Program-made: the position numbers and the translations under genes | The notes under the pieces: model-generated | What the model was told of the DNA's origin: nothing | Databases searched by the model: none | Seen by the model: the letters and a program-made list of their open reading frames with translations, nothing else | Source of the DNA: Giesbergeria sp. | Lineage (GTDB): Bacteria > Pseudomonadota > Gammaproteobacteria > Burkholderiales > Burkholderiaceae_C | Assembly: GCA_023150295.1 (NCBI GenBank) | Contig: JAKLLE010000006.1 | Span: 18,491 to 82,490 of the forward strand | Reading direction: 5' to 3' | Length of the DNA: 64,000 nt | Shown: positions 40,632 to 49,173 of the stretch, in pieces | Numbering within the stretch: the stretch's first letter is position 1 | How the letters are laid out: the number at the start of each line of letters is the position of its first letter

Positions 40632-41938
40632 GTGGCTCCATTGCGCCCGCATTACCGCTCTACGCATACCAGCGCCGCTGGGTGAATGACGATGCGCGCT
40701 TCAAGATTGCCATGTTCGCGCGTCAGTGCGGCAAGACGTTCACCAGTACGCTGGAACTGGCCCTGGACTGCGCGCGGGCCGAGGCGCTGGGCCAGCGCCG
40801 CCGCTGGGTGATTCTGAGCCGAGGGGAGCGCCAGGCGCGCGAGGCGATGAACGAGGGAGTGAAGCTGCACCTGGCCGCGCTGTCGGCGGGCTTCAAGGCA
40901 TACGACTACGACTGGGAGCCGGGCGTGAAAGCGCTGGAGGTGGAGCTGCCCGGCGGCAGCAAAATCACGGCGTTGCCCGCCAACCCGGACACAGCGCGGG
41001 GGTTCAGCGCCAATGTGTTGTTGGATGAATTTGCCTTTCACCAGGACAGCCGGGCAATCTGGAAGGCGCTGTTTCCAGTGATCTCAAAGCCTGGCCTGAA
41101 GCTGCGCGTGATCAGCACGCCCAACGGCAAGGGCAACAAGTTCTACGACCTGATGACGGGCGCTGGCGACGGCTGGAGCCGCCATGTGACCGACATCTAC
41201 CAGGCTGTGAAAGACGGCCTGCCGCGCGACATCGAGGAGCTGCGAAAGGGCGCTGGCGATGACGACCTATGGGCCCAAGAGTTCGAGTTGAAATGGCTGG
41301 ACGAGGCCAGCGCTTGGCTGTCGTTCGAGCTGATTGCGTCCTGCGAGCATGAGGCCGCAGGGCTCCCCGAGCACTACCAAGGTGGCCCCTGTTTCGTGGG
41401 CGTGGACATTGCGGCGCGCAATGACCTGTTCGTGATTTGGGTGGTGGAGCTGGTAGGGGATGTGTACTGGACGCGCGAGATCATCGAGCGCAAGCGCGTG
41501 AGCTTTGCGGAGCAGGATGCGCTGCTGGACGATGTTTTTGCACGCTACCGCGTCATGCGCGCATGCATGGATCAGACCGGCATGGGTGAGAAGCCCGTGG
41601 AAGATGCCCAGCGCCGCCACGGCTCCACGCGCGTGGAGGGTGTGCTGTTCACCGCCGTCAACAAGCTGACGCTGGCTACGCATGGCAAGGAGGTTTTCGA
41701 GGACCGCAAGCTGCGCATTCCGGAAGGCAATCCAGCGCTGCGGGCAGACCTGCACAAGCTCAAGAAGGTCACGGGCCCTACGGGAACGCCGCGCTTTGTT
41801 GCCGACAGCGATAGCAGTGGACACGCTGACCGTACCTGGGCGGCTTTTTTGGCGCTGAATGCTGCGGCAGGCGATACCGGCCCGGTTCACGTTGCCAGCC
41901 GCCCCCGTCGCAGCGCGCTCTCCCTGGAAGGCTACTGA
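40628..41938 (+). CDS. Large terminase subunit (Mu gp28-like)
   Basis: 436 residues. ATPase domain with a terminase-type Walker A (FARQCGKTFTS, 30-40) and Walker B (NVLLDEFAFHQD), then a nuclease domain with GVDIAARNDLFVIW and the acidic DQTGMGEK. It cuts and pumps DNA into the prohead; Mu-like phages package host flanks too. Confidence 0.92.
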   Translation: MSGSIAPALPLYAYQRRWVNDDARFKIAMFARQCGKTFTSTLELALDCARAEALGQRRRWVILSRGERQAREAMNEGVKLHLAALSAGFKAYDYDWEPGVKALEVELPGGSKITALPANPDTARGFSANVLLDEFAFHQDSRAIWKALFPVISKPGLKLRVISTPNGKGNKFYDLMTGAGDGWSRHVTDIYQAVKDGLPRDIEELRKGAGDDDLWAQEFELKWLDEASAWLSFELIASCEHEAAGLPEHYQGGPCFVGVDIAARNDLFVIWVVELVGDVYWTREIIERKRVSFAEQDALLDDVFARYRVMRACMDQTGMGEKPVEDAQRRHGSTRVEGVLFTAVNKLTLATHGKEVFEDRKLRIPEGNPALRADLHKLKKVTGPTGTPRFVADSDSSGHADRTWAAFLALNAAAGDTGPVHVASRPRRSALSLEGY

Positions 41939-41940
41939 CC

Positions 41941-43449
41941 ATGAATCCCCGAGGCATCTTCGTTTCCCCCACTGAGTTCGTTTCCTTTGCGGAGGCTCGC
42001 AAGCGTGGCAGCCTGTCTGAAGAGATCGCTACGCGCGACCGCAGCATGGATATGTCGTTCGGCTTCATCCTGCCGAACCCGGATCCCATCCTGAAGCGCC
42101 AGGGCAAGGACATCAGCGTCTATCGCGACATGCGCAGCCGGGCGTCTGTGGGTGGCCCTATCCGTCGCCGCAAGGCCGCGGTGAAGGCGCTTGAATGGCG
42201 GGTGGAGCGCGGCAAGGCCAGCGCCCGCGTCACTCGCCTGTGCAGTGATGTGCTGGCGACCTATGACATGGACAGGCTGCTCAATGAGATCACCGATGCG
42301 GTGCTGTTCGGCTATCAGCCGCTGGAGCTGGTGTGGGGGCCATTCAACGGCGCCACGGTGCCGCTGGAAGTGATCGGCAAGCCGCAGGAGTGGTTCTTCT
42401 TTGACAACGCAGCGCAGCTGCGGTTTCGCAGCCGCGCCCAGCCGCTGCTCGGCGAGGAACTGGAGCCCCGCAAATTTTTGTTGGCCCGCCAGGAGGCGAG
42501 TTATGCCAACCCCTACGGCTTCCCAGACCTTTCTATGTGCTTCTGGGCAGATACCTTCATGCGGGGAGGCCTCAAGTTCTGGGTGACCTTCACAGAAAAG
42601 TATGGCACGCCCTGGCTGGTGGGCAAGCAGCCACGAGGCACGCCAGGCCCGGAGGTGAATGCGCTGCTGGACAAGCTGGAGGCGATGATCCAGGACGCTG
42701 TGGCTGCCATTCCAGACGATTCCAGCATCGACATTCTGGAGGTGGGCGACAAGGGGGTTAGCGCCGATCTGTACGAGCGCCTGCTCATGTACTGCCGTTC
42801 GGAAATCAACATTGCGCTGCTCGGCCAGAACCAAAGCACCGAGGCGAGCAGCAACCGCGCCAGCGCCACGGCCGGGCTGGAGGTGGCAGATACCATTCGC
42901 GACGGCGATTCCCGCCTGGTCTGCGCCACGATCAACCAGCTACTGCGCTGGATGACCGATCTGCACGACGGCGAGCAGGCCCCCGCACCGACCTTTGAGC
43001 TTTTCGAAGAAGAGGACGTCAATGTCACGCAGGCGCAGCGCGATGAAACCCTCAAACGCGCGGGTGTGAACTTTCAGCCCCAGTACTGGAAGCGTGTCTA
43101 CAAGCTGCAGGATGGCGACATTGCCGACGCCCCCCCAGTGGTAAGCACGCCCGCGCAAGCCGCGCCGCCGGTGCCTGTGGTGGAGTTTGCAGAGGGCACC
43201 AGCCCCGCCGTGCCTGGCGAGACGGTTTCTGCTCTGTCTGCCGGGGCGTCTCCCGTGTTTGCGTCCTGGATCAGTGAGCTGCGCAGCCTGATCCAAGCGC
43301 ACCGCGACCCGCAGCGGTTGCAGGAAGAATTGCTGGAAGCGTTCAGCGAGCTGCCGACGCAAGAGCTGACCGAATTGATGGCACTGGCCTTCGAGCTGGC
43401 GCACCTGCAGGGCCAGGACCAGGCTGCTCGGGAGGCCGCCCATGGCTGA
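41941..43449 (+). CDS. Portal protein (DUF935, Mu gp29-like)
   Basis: 502 residues. DUF935 features: FILPNPDPILKRQGKDISVYRDM, LLFGYQPLELVWG-type VLFGYQPLELVW, and GLKFWVTFTEKYGTPWLVG. It forms the packaging vertex. Unusual: a VEFAEG hexamer at residues 414-419 in the disordered C-terminal part and SFAEA at 15-19, both resembling the repeated motif of the protease/scaffold from the other arm. Confidence 0.9.
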   Translation: MNPRGIFVSPTEFVSFAEARKRGSLSEEIATRDRSMDMSFGFILPNPDPILKRQGKDISVYRDMRSRASVGGPIRRRKAAVKALEWRVERGKASARVTRLCSDVLATYDMDRLLNEITDAVLFGYQPLELVWGPFNGATVPLEVIGKPQEWFFFDNAAQLRFRSRAQPLLGEELEPRKFLLARQEASYANPYGFPDLSMCFWADTFMRGGLKFWVTFTEKYGTPWLVGKQPRGTPGPEVNALLDKLEAMIQDAVAAIPDDSSIDILEVGDKGVSADLYERLLMYCRSEINIALLGQNQSTEASSNRASATAGLEVADTIRDGDSRLVCATINQLLRWMTDLHDGEQAPAPTFELFEEEDVNVTQAQRDETLKRAGVNFQPQYWKRVYKLQDGDIADAPPVVSTPAQAAPPVPVVEFAEGTSPAVPGETVSALSAGASPVFASWISELRSLIQAHRDPQRLQEELLEAFSELPTQELTELMALAFELAHLQGQDQAAREAAHG

Positions 43450-44656
43450 AATCGGGGACGCTGCCCGTTCTTCGGTGGAAGGTGCGCGGCAGGCGTTCCA
43501 GGAGCAGATCGACTTCTTCCGGCGCAAGCTGAATTTGCCCAGCGAGGCCTGGCGCGATATTCAGCAGGCCGCGCACGACCGTGCGTTCATGGTGTCGGGC
43601 GCTGCCAAGGCGGATCTGCTGGCTGACCTGCGCAAGGCGGTGGATCAGGCCGTGCAGGGTGGCAGCATCGGCGAGTTCCGCAAGAAATTTGCAGACATTG
43701 TGGCAAAGCATGGATGGGCAGGCTGGACTGGAGAGGGCAGCAAGGCGGGCGAGGCCTGGCGCACGCGGGTGATCTACCAGACCAACCTGATGACGTCGTA
43801 TGCTGCCGGGCGCCGCGCGCAGTTGCTCGACCCTGAACTGCTCAAGCGGCGCCCGTTCTGGCGCTACGTGCACAACGACAGCGTGACGCATCCCAGGCCT
43901 CAGCACAAGCACTGGGGCGATGCTCGGCTGACGCTGCGCCACGACCACCCATTCTGGAACACCCACTTTCCGCCCAATGGCTGGGGCTGCAAGTGCCGCG
44001 TGGTGCCCGTGGCCACGCCGGGGGACGGGGACGCCACCACGCCGCCCGATGGCTGGGACACAGTGGACCCGCGCACAGGTGCGCCCATGGGCATTGATGA
44101 GGGTTGGGGCTACGCGCCGGGTGCACGGGCCGATGATGAGCTGCGGTCGTTCGTGCAAGACAAGCTGGTCACGTACCCCCCGGCGATACGGCGCATGCTT
44201 TCCGTCGATGTGAACCGGCATCTGAACACGACCGAGCGCGTCACGGACTTTGTACAGCGTGTGCGGGACGGCGCTTTACGCAATGAGGACTTGTGGATGG
44301 GCTTTGTGGAGCCCGAAGCCGCCGCCAGGGTCAAGAACGCGACCGGCCAGGACGTGGACAACTATCTGGTGCTACTGCCAGAGGACAACGTCCGCCACAC
44401 CGACTGGGAACACCGCTGGGACGGCAAGGGGCAGCGGCCCATTGTGCCTGCTGACTATCAGCACGTCGCCTCATTCATCAATGAGCCCGATGAGACCCTG
44501 CCGGGCAGCGAACTGGGCCGACACGGCGAAGCGCGCGTGCTGGTACGCAAGGAGATCAATGGGGAAGTGTTCCGGGCCGTGTTCGAGATCCTGCACGGCA
44601 AGCGCAATCGCGCTCTGAAGTTGATCAGCCTGGCCATCAAGACGGGGCAGAAATGA
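43442..44656 (+). CDS. Head morphogenesis protein, Mu gpF-like
   Basis: 404 residues. MuF domain: WRTRVIYQTNLMTSYAAGRRAQL, then HNDSVTHPRPQHKHW and HPFWNTHFPPNGWGCKCRV, with Cys and His residues that bind metal. The C-terminal 100 residues end with a module (KEINGEVFRAVFEILHGKRN) like the endonuclease-type tails found in some MuF proteins. It overlaps the portal gene by 8 bases. Minor head protein. Confidence 0.88.
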   Translation: MAEIGDAARSSVEGARQAFQEQIDFFRRKLNLPSEAWRDIQQAAHDRAFMVSGAAKADLLADLRKAVDQAVQGGSIGEFRKKFADIVAKHGWAGWTGEGSKAGEAWRTRVIYQTNLMTSYAAGRRAQLLDPELLKRRPFWRYVHNDSVTHPRPQHKHWGDARLTLRHDHPFWNTHFPPNGWGCKCRVVPVATPGDGDATTPPDGWDTVDPRTGAPMGIDEGWGYAPGARADDELRSFVQDKLVTYPPAIRRMLSVDVNRHLNTTERVTDFVQRVRDGALRNEDLWMGFVEPEAAARVKNATGQDVDNYLVLLPEDNVRHTDWEHRWDGKGQRPIVPADYQHVASFINEPDETLPGSELGRHGEARVLVRKEINGEVFRAVFEILHGKRNRALKLISLAIKTGQK

Positions 44657-44751
44657 AAAAGCCTTGTGTCCCCGACCTCTACGTCCTAGACGAGACCGGC
44701 GTGAACCGCCGGGAGCCGATGTGCACAAGGCTCAGCCATTTTAATGGATAG
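44653..44751 (+). CDS. Possible 32-aa microprotein between gpF and gpG
   Basis: A frame starting MKKPCVPDLYVLDETGVN overlaps the gpF stop by ATGA and ends 6 bp before the gpG ATG. A 9-bp dyad, AGCCTTGTG at 44660-44668 and CACAAGGCT at 44724-44732, lies within it and could instead be a regulatory mRNA hairpin setting gpG translation. Which of the two matters cannot be told from sequence. Confidence 0.35.
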   Translation: MKKPCVPDLYVLDETGVNRREPMCTRLSHFNG

Positions 44752-44757
44752 GTTCCT

Positions 44758-45303
44758 ATGGCGCAATTGATTGAATTGACCAACCGTAGTGGGCTGGACT
44801 ACCTGCAAGACCTTGTCCAGCGTGTATCGGACATGCGTCCGGTGCTACTGGAGATTGGCGAGGACATGGCCGAGTCTGCCAAGCAGCGGTTTTCTTCGAC
44901 CACGGCCCCGGATGGGACGGCCTGGGCGCCCAACAGCGCTGTGACACTGGCGCGTTACAGCGCCATGTTCGCGCGCGGCAAGGATGGCGGGCTGACCAAG
45001 CGCAGCGCCGCAAAGCTGGCCGCAAAGAAGCCCGGTACTGGTGAGACGCGTGCACTAGGCACCACCATCAACTACCAGATACAGGGCGATGACGCCGTGG
45101 GCATAGGCAGCCCCATGGTCTATGCAGGAACCTTCCACTACGGCGCCAAGTCGGGGGAGTTCGGTTTCGGCGTGTACGCCACCCGCAACGGGAGCTTCCC
45201 CCTTCCATGGGGAGACATCCCAGCACGGCCGTTCCTTGGCGCTTCCGAAAGTGACAAGGCAAACATCGTGCGCTTGGTGCAGAGCTACCTCTCGGGAGAG
45301 TGA
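44758..45303 (+). CDS. Virion morphogenesis protein, Mu gpG-like
   Basis: 181 residues. RPVLLEIGEDMAESAKQRFSS, APDGTAWAPNS and HYGAKSGEFG with PWGDIPARPFLG are the pattern of phage virion morphogenesis (gpG) proteins, tail-completion factors joining the tail to the head. Normally protease and capsid genes follow; here the right arm ends after one more small gene. Confidence 0.88.
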   Translation: MAQLIELTNRSGLDYLQDLVQRVSDMRPVLLEIGEDMAESAKQRFSSTTAPDGTAWAPNSAVTLARYSAMFARGKDGGLTKRSAAKLAAKKPGTGETRALGTTINYQIQGDDAVGIGSPMVYAGTFHYGAKSGEFGFGVYATRNGSFPLPWGDIPARPFLGASESDKANIVRLVQSYLSGE

Positions 45304-45305
45304 TC

Positions 45306-45521
45306 ATGGCAAGTAAACGCCGCATTCGGCGCAACTCCTGCACCGGCAAGCGCCGATACGAAAGTGCTTCCCAGGCCCGCGCCGCTATCTCAGGCCTGTT
45401 CCGCCGCAAGGGCTTCCAGGGCTACCTGCAGGCATACCCCTGCCGCTTCTGCGCTGGCTACCACTTAGGTCACCTGCCCAAGGAAAAGTCCTGCGGAAGG
45501 ACGCACCGATATCGCCATTGA
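45306..45521 (+). CDS. Small zinc-finger-like basic protein
   Basis: 71 residues, very basic, with CTGKRRYES and CRFCAGYHLGH, which can form a Cys/His zinc site. Similar small proteins occur in many phages, function unknown. ATG at 45306; a GTG two codons earlier overlaps the gpG stop. It is the last gene of the right arm. Confidence 0.65.
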   Translation: MASKRRIRRNSCTGKRRYESASQARAAISGLFRRKGFQGYLQAYPCRFCAGYHLGHLPKEKSCGRTHRYRH

Positions 45522-45561
45522 CGGGCGGTATCATGGCTTCAGTGAGTAGGGCAAGGGAGAT

Positions 45562-45604
45562 GAGGCGAAAAGTCCCAAAACAGCGACTTTTTTTCATTCG
45601 CCTC
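45562..45604 (+). terminator. Terminator of the right-arm late operon
   Basis: AAAAGTC/GACTTTT with a 10-nt loop is followed by T3; an outer GAGGCG/CGCCTC pair extends the hairpin. It lies 40 bp after the last right-arm stop. Confidence 0.75.
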
Positions 45605-45719
45605 TATGTTTCGCGTTGGGAAATGGATTTGCATAACCGCCGTCCCTGATCGCCCCTGTTCTTCCCGTTTCTTCCCATTTATCGCGCCGCCCACTCTTTC
45701 TTTATCTCACTCCCGTTCA
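45600..45719. repeat. Right prophage end with candidate transposase-binding sites
   Basis: Contains TGTTTCGCGT at 45607-45616 (direct match to 6452-6461) and TATCGCGCCGC at 45680-45690 (inverted match to 6403-6413). It ends CCCGTTCA; read inward this is TGAACGGG, pairing with TGAAGCGC of the left end over the first four bases. Confidence 0.5.
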
Positions 45720-45725
45720 GGTGGT
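45720..45725. repeat. Right target-site duplication GGTGGT
   Basis: Second copy of the host 6-mer at the phage border; see the left copy at 6391-6396. Confidence 0.9.
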
Positions 45726-46592
45726 GGCATTCAGCGTGGGGTTGGGCAGCAGGTTCTCGATGTAGCCCGAATACGGCGCCTTGAACACGGTCTTGACGTC
45801 CGAGTACACGGTGCCGTAAATCTTCTGCCAGGAGGTGACGAGGTAGGGCACGAAGTACTGGAAGCCCGCGATGGCGTCGGTCAGCTTGAGCGAACCCGAC
45901 AGGTTGTAAGGCCCGGCCAGGTGGGCACCTGCCACCACGTTGAACTCGGTGGCGTGGTCTCGCTCGGCAGCGCGGTGCGCCGCCATAGAGGCATGACCGC
46001 CTTGCGAGTAGCCCGTGAACATGACCTTGCCCGACAGGCTGGCTCCGACGGTGCCAGCGGCATTGCGCGCGGCGCGCACGGAATCGATCACACTGGTGGC
46101 CTCGGACTCTGCGTGCAGGTAGGGGTGGTAGCTGTACTGCGACTTGGCAAACCCCAGGTAGTCGGTGGCGACCACCGCATAGCCCTGGGCCGCGTACATC
46201 GCGGCAAGCAGGAAGGTTTCGCCGTCCTGCGGGTTGGCCAGGGTGCGCGGCTTTTGCAGATCCGTTCCTTTGGCATAGGCTACGAGGGCAGCGGGTGTTG
46301 CGCACGCAGCGCCTGTGGGCACCAGCATCACGCCCGACGCGTTGGTGCTGTCGTCGCCCTTGACTCCCACCGTGTTGTAGTTCAGGGCCACCACCTTGAC
46401 GTCGCACTTGGCCGTACCGCTGATCGCCTGCAGGCCGCTGGCGGCGGTGCCTGCATTGATTTGCGCGGCGCTGAGGGTGGTCACCACCACGGGGGTGTCG
46501 ATCAGCGATCCCCGCACGGGGTCGTCGGAACCACCACAGGCCACCAGCAGCAAGGCTGCTCCGGCCACACAGGAGAGACGGAAAGCATTCAT
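45720..46592 (-). pseudogene. 5' part of the phage-interrupted secreted lipase gene
   Basis: Encodes residues 1-291 of an alpha/beta hydrolase lipoprotein: lipobox LLLVAC (Cys19), GYAVVATDYLGF, and nucleophile elbow TGYSQGGHAS with Ser196. The frame runs into the phage end, where TGA follows at once, so the fragment lacks the Asp and His of the triad found at 5953-6396. The family looks like secretory lipases/large esterases. The truncated lipoprotein may still be exported but should not be active. Confidence 0.92.
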
Positions 46593-46700
46593 GGGTCGAT
46601 ACCTCTGGTCACAAAAAAGCCATCGTGCCCGCCCGACCCACTCTCGGCATCGGGGATAACGCCTAGCCCCGCACCCCAGAAGACACCTGCGTGACAGCGC

Positions 46701-46964
46701 TCAGCGTCGCCCGCCATAGCGCAGCTTCATGGCGAGGATAGCGGCCGCCAGGCACAGCGTGATGGCATTGGCCCCCACGATGGGCCAGGCCCGCAAGGCC
46801 AGCCCATAGGCCAGCCACAGCGCTACCCCCAGCGTGAACACGCTGTACATGCCCAGGGAAATGCCCCGCACGTCGCGCGTGCGAAAGGTATGCAGCGCCT
46901 GCGGCACAAAGCTCAGGGTGGTCAGGCTTGCGGCGAGGTAGCCGATCCAGTCGATCCAGGGCAT
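46701..46964 (-). CDS. SemiSWEET (MtN3/PQ-loop) transporter
   Basis: 87 residues with three transmembrane helices. Motifs IDWIGYLAASLTTLSFVPQALHTFRTRDVRGISLGMYSVF carry the PQ loop (VPQ) of bacterial SemiSWEET sugar transporters, which act as dimers in the inner membrane. Start ATG at 46964; upstream codons belong to the dacB tail region. Substrate not predictable. Confidence 0.88.
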   Translation of the reverse strand: MPWIDWIGYLAASLTTLSFVPQALHTFRTRDVRGISLGMYSVFTLGVALWLAYGLALRAWPIVGANAITLCLAAAILAMKLRYGGRR

Positions 46965-46989
46965 GGTCAATCCGTAGGTTGGAGGGGGT

Positions 46990-48429
46990 TTACTGATCCC
47001 GTGCCGTCCAGTCCACCAGTGCATCGAGCACCGGCCGCGCTGCCGCCGCCGAGGGGTGGTTGACGATGGCCACCAGCACGTAGCGGCGCCCGCTGGCGGC
47101 ATGCACAAACCCGGCCACGGCCATCACATCGCGCAGGCTGCCTGTTTTGAGGTGGGCAGCGCCCGACTTGCTCTTGCTGCGACGCAAGGTGCCGTCGATG
47201 CCGGCAATGGGCAGCGAAGACACCAGCTCGGGCATCACAGGCGACACCCAGGCCTGCTGCAACATGCGGCCCAGGCCCAGTGCCGTCACACGCGCATCGC
47301 GGCTGAGGCCTGCGCCGTTGTCGGCCACGGGGGGCGCCAACCCGCCCAGGCGCGCGCGCCACCATTGCAGTAGCACCTCTTGCGCACCTTCGAAGCTGGC
47401 CACCGGGCTTTTCTGCAAGGCCAAGGACAAGAACACATGCTGCGCCATGACGTTGTTGCTGTACTTGTTCACGTCGCGCACCACCTCGGCCAGCGCGGGG
47501 GACGTGGCCTGGAACGCGGGGCGCAGCCCTGCGGGCACCTGGCCATCGCGCACGCGACCGGTGAGCTTGCCGCCCAGCTCGCGCCACATGCCCTCCACGG
47601 CCCGCGCGGCAAAACCTGCCGGGTCGGCATAGGCGACGGGCCAGACACGCTCGCCGCAACGGGCGGCGTAGGTGCCTTGGAACACGGTGCGCTCGGGGTT
47701 GCCCAGGTCGGCGCGCAAGCCCGCCCGCCAGTCGCCACACTCCGCCGCGGCAGGGGCCAGCGGCACAGTGGTCTGGAGCTGCACACCGGCCAACGGTGGG
47801 TCGTACTGCACGCGCGCCACACCGGCCCCGGGGTCCGGCACAAAGGTCATGGCCACCGACTTGTAGTTGAGCAGCAGCGCGTCCGGCGCCGCGTTGTAGG
47901 GGCGCAGCGGCTCGCCGTCAAAGCGGCCGGGGTCGTGTGCAGGCACGGTGAACGCACTGCGGTCCAGCACGATGTCGCCCACGATGACCTGGATGCCCTG
48001 CGCCTGCAGGCGCCGCAGCAGCAGCCACAGACGCTCCAGCACCAGCTTGGGGTCGCCCTGGCCCTGGATATACACATTCCCCTTGAGGCTGCCGCCCTGC
48101 ACCACACCATCGACATACACCGGCGTGTTCCAGGTGTAGGCAGGCCCCAGCAGATCCAGCGCGGCATAGGTGGTGACCAGTTTCATCACCGATGCGGGGT
48201 TGACCTGCTCCTGGGCCCGGTAAGCCAGGCGCGCGTTCGCACGGGCATCCTGTGCATCGGCCACATACACCGACAGCGCCTCACGCGGCAGCTTGGCGCG
48301 CGCCAGCGCCGCATCCACTTCAGCGGGCCAGGGCGTGGCGGGGTTGGCATACGCCATGGCCGCAGCTGCGGCAAGGGCCACACCAACCACATGGCGCAGG
48401 CGCCGCAATGAAGAAGCAAAAAGGGGCAT
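46990..48429 (-). CDS. dacB: D-alanyl-D-alanine carboxypeptidase/endopeptidase (PBP4)
   Basis: 479 residues with a signal peptide ending in AMAYA. Penicillin-binding motifs: SVMK (Ser80-Lys83), YSNN (SxN) and HLKTGSL (KTG). The large insertion between SxxK and SxN is typical of PBP4. Trims and cleaves peptidoglycan cross-links in the periplasm. Divergent from tsaB with only 45 bp between starts. Confidence 0.92.
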   Translation of the reverse strand: MPLFASSLRRLRHVVGVALAAAAAMAYANPATPWPAEVDAALARAKLPREALSVYVADAQDARANARLAYRAQEQVNPASVMKLVTTYAALDLLGPAYTWNTPVYVDGVVQGGSLKGNVYIQGQGDPKLVLERLWLLLRRLQAQGIQVIVGDIVLDRSAFTVPAHDPGRFDGEPLRPYNAAPDALLLNYKSVAMTFVPDPGAGVARVQYDPPLAGVQLQTTVPLAPAAAECGDWRAGLRADLGNPERTVFQGTYAARCGERVWPVAYADPAGFAARAVEGMWRELGGKLTGRVRDGQVPAGLRPAFQATSPALAEVVRDVNKYSNNVMAQHVFLSLALQKSPVASFEGAQEVLLQWWRARLGGLAPPVADNGAGLSRDARVTALGLGRMLQQAWVSPVMPELVSSLPIAGIDGTLRRSKSKSGAAHLKTGSLRDVMAVAGFVHAASGRRYVLVAIVNHPSAAAARPVLDALVDWTARDQ

Positions 48430-48474
48430 GGAGCGAGTCTAGCGATAATGCCCGCTTCCCCTTCTGACCGGCCC

Positions 48475-49173
48475 ATGAACCTGCTCGCCTTCGATACCAG
48501 CACCGAAACCCTGTCCGTCTCCGTGCAACGCGGTGCCTCGGTGTGGGAACACACAGGCCCCGGCGGCGCCCAGGCCTCGCATGGGCTGCTGGCGTCTATC
48601 CAGACGCTGTTGGGCCGGGCAGGCCTGGATTTGTCGCAGCTCGATGCGCTGGCATTCGGCCGGGGCCCAGGCTCCTTCACCGGGCTGCGCACCGCCTGCG
48701 CGGTGGCACAGGGCCTGGCGTTTGGCGCCGGTGGCGGGCGCGGCCTGCGGGTGCTGCCCGTCGATACGCTCCATGCCGTGGCCGAGCAAGCGCGCCACCA
48801 GCATGGCACCGAGCACGTGGTGGCGGTGCTGGACGCCCGCATGGACGAGGTCTATGCCGCCCACCTGCAATGGCAGAACGGCGAGTGGCACACCGCATCT
48901 TCCCCGGCGCTGAGCGCCCCCGAACAAGTCCACGTGCCTGAAGGCTGGACGGTGGCAGGCAACGCCCAGGCCGCCTATCCCACCCGGCTGGCACCCACAG
49001 CAGACCATGTGGTGGCCCTGCCCACGGCTGCGGCCCTGTTGCGACTGGCCCCGGCCCTGCTGGCCGCAGGCCAGGACGTGAACGCCAGTGGCGCCATGCC
49101 CTTGTACCTGCGCGACAAGGTGGCGCAAACCACGGCGGAACGCGAAGCGCTGCGCATGGGAAAGCTTGCATGA
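48475..49173 (+). CDS. tsaB: tRNA threonylcarbamoyladenosine complex subunit TsaB
   Basis: 232 residues. LLAFDTSTETLSVSV and AFGRGPGSFTGLRTACAVAQGLAFG are diagnostic of TsaB, the partner of TsaD and TsaE in t6A synthesis, using the product of the Sua5 enzyme at 1732. ATG at 48475; the frame extends upstream nine codons. ATGA overlap with rimI. Confidence 0.93.
   Translation: MNLLAFDTSTETLSVSVQRGASVWEHTGPGGAQASHGLLASIQTLLGRAGLDLSQLDALAFGRGPGSFTGLRTACAVAQGLAFGAGGGRGLRVLPVDTLHAVAEQARHQHGTEHVVAVLDARMDEVYAAHLQWQNGEWHTASSPALSAPEQVHVPEGWTVAGNAQAAYPTRLAPTADHVVALPTAAALLRLAPALLAAGQDVNASGAMPLYLRDKVAQTTAEREALRMGKLA

Larger units (their letters stand above)
6397..45719. mobile_element. Complete Mu/BcepMu-like transposable prophage, 39,323 bp
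   Basis: The ends are TGAA at the left and TTCA at the right, flanked by a 6-bp target duplication inside a lipase gene. Content: DDE transposase plus MuB/ExeA-like ATPase, XRE repressor, Mor and gp16 regulators, lysis genes, terminases, portal, gpF, gpG, protease/scaffold, capsid, a long tape measure with no sheath gene (siphovirus-type tail), and two antirepressors. No frameshifted essential gene was seen, so it may be inducible. Gene order is unusual: head and tail genes lie on the left arm while terminase to gpG lie on the right arm, with early genes between. Confidence 0.95.

Noticed and set aside
6397..45719. Prophage integrated by a site-specific integrase at a tRNA gene
   Set aside because: No tyrosine or serine integrase and no tRNA were found; the target repeat is 6 bp inside a lipase gene and a DDE transposase is present.
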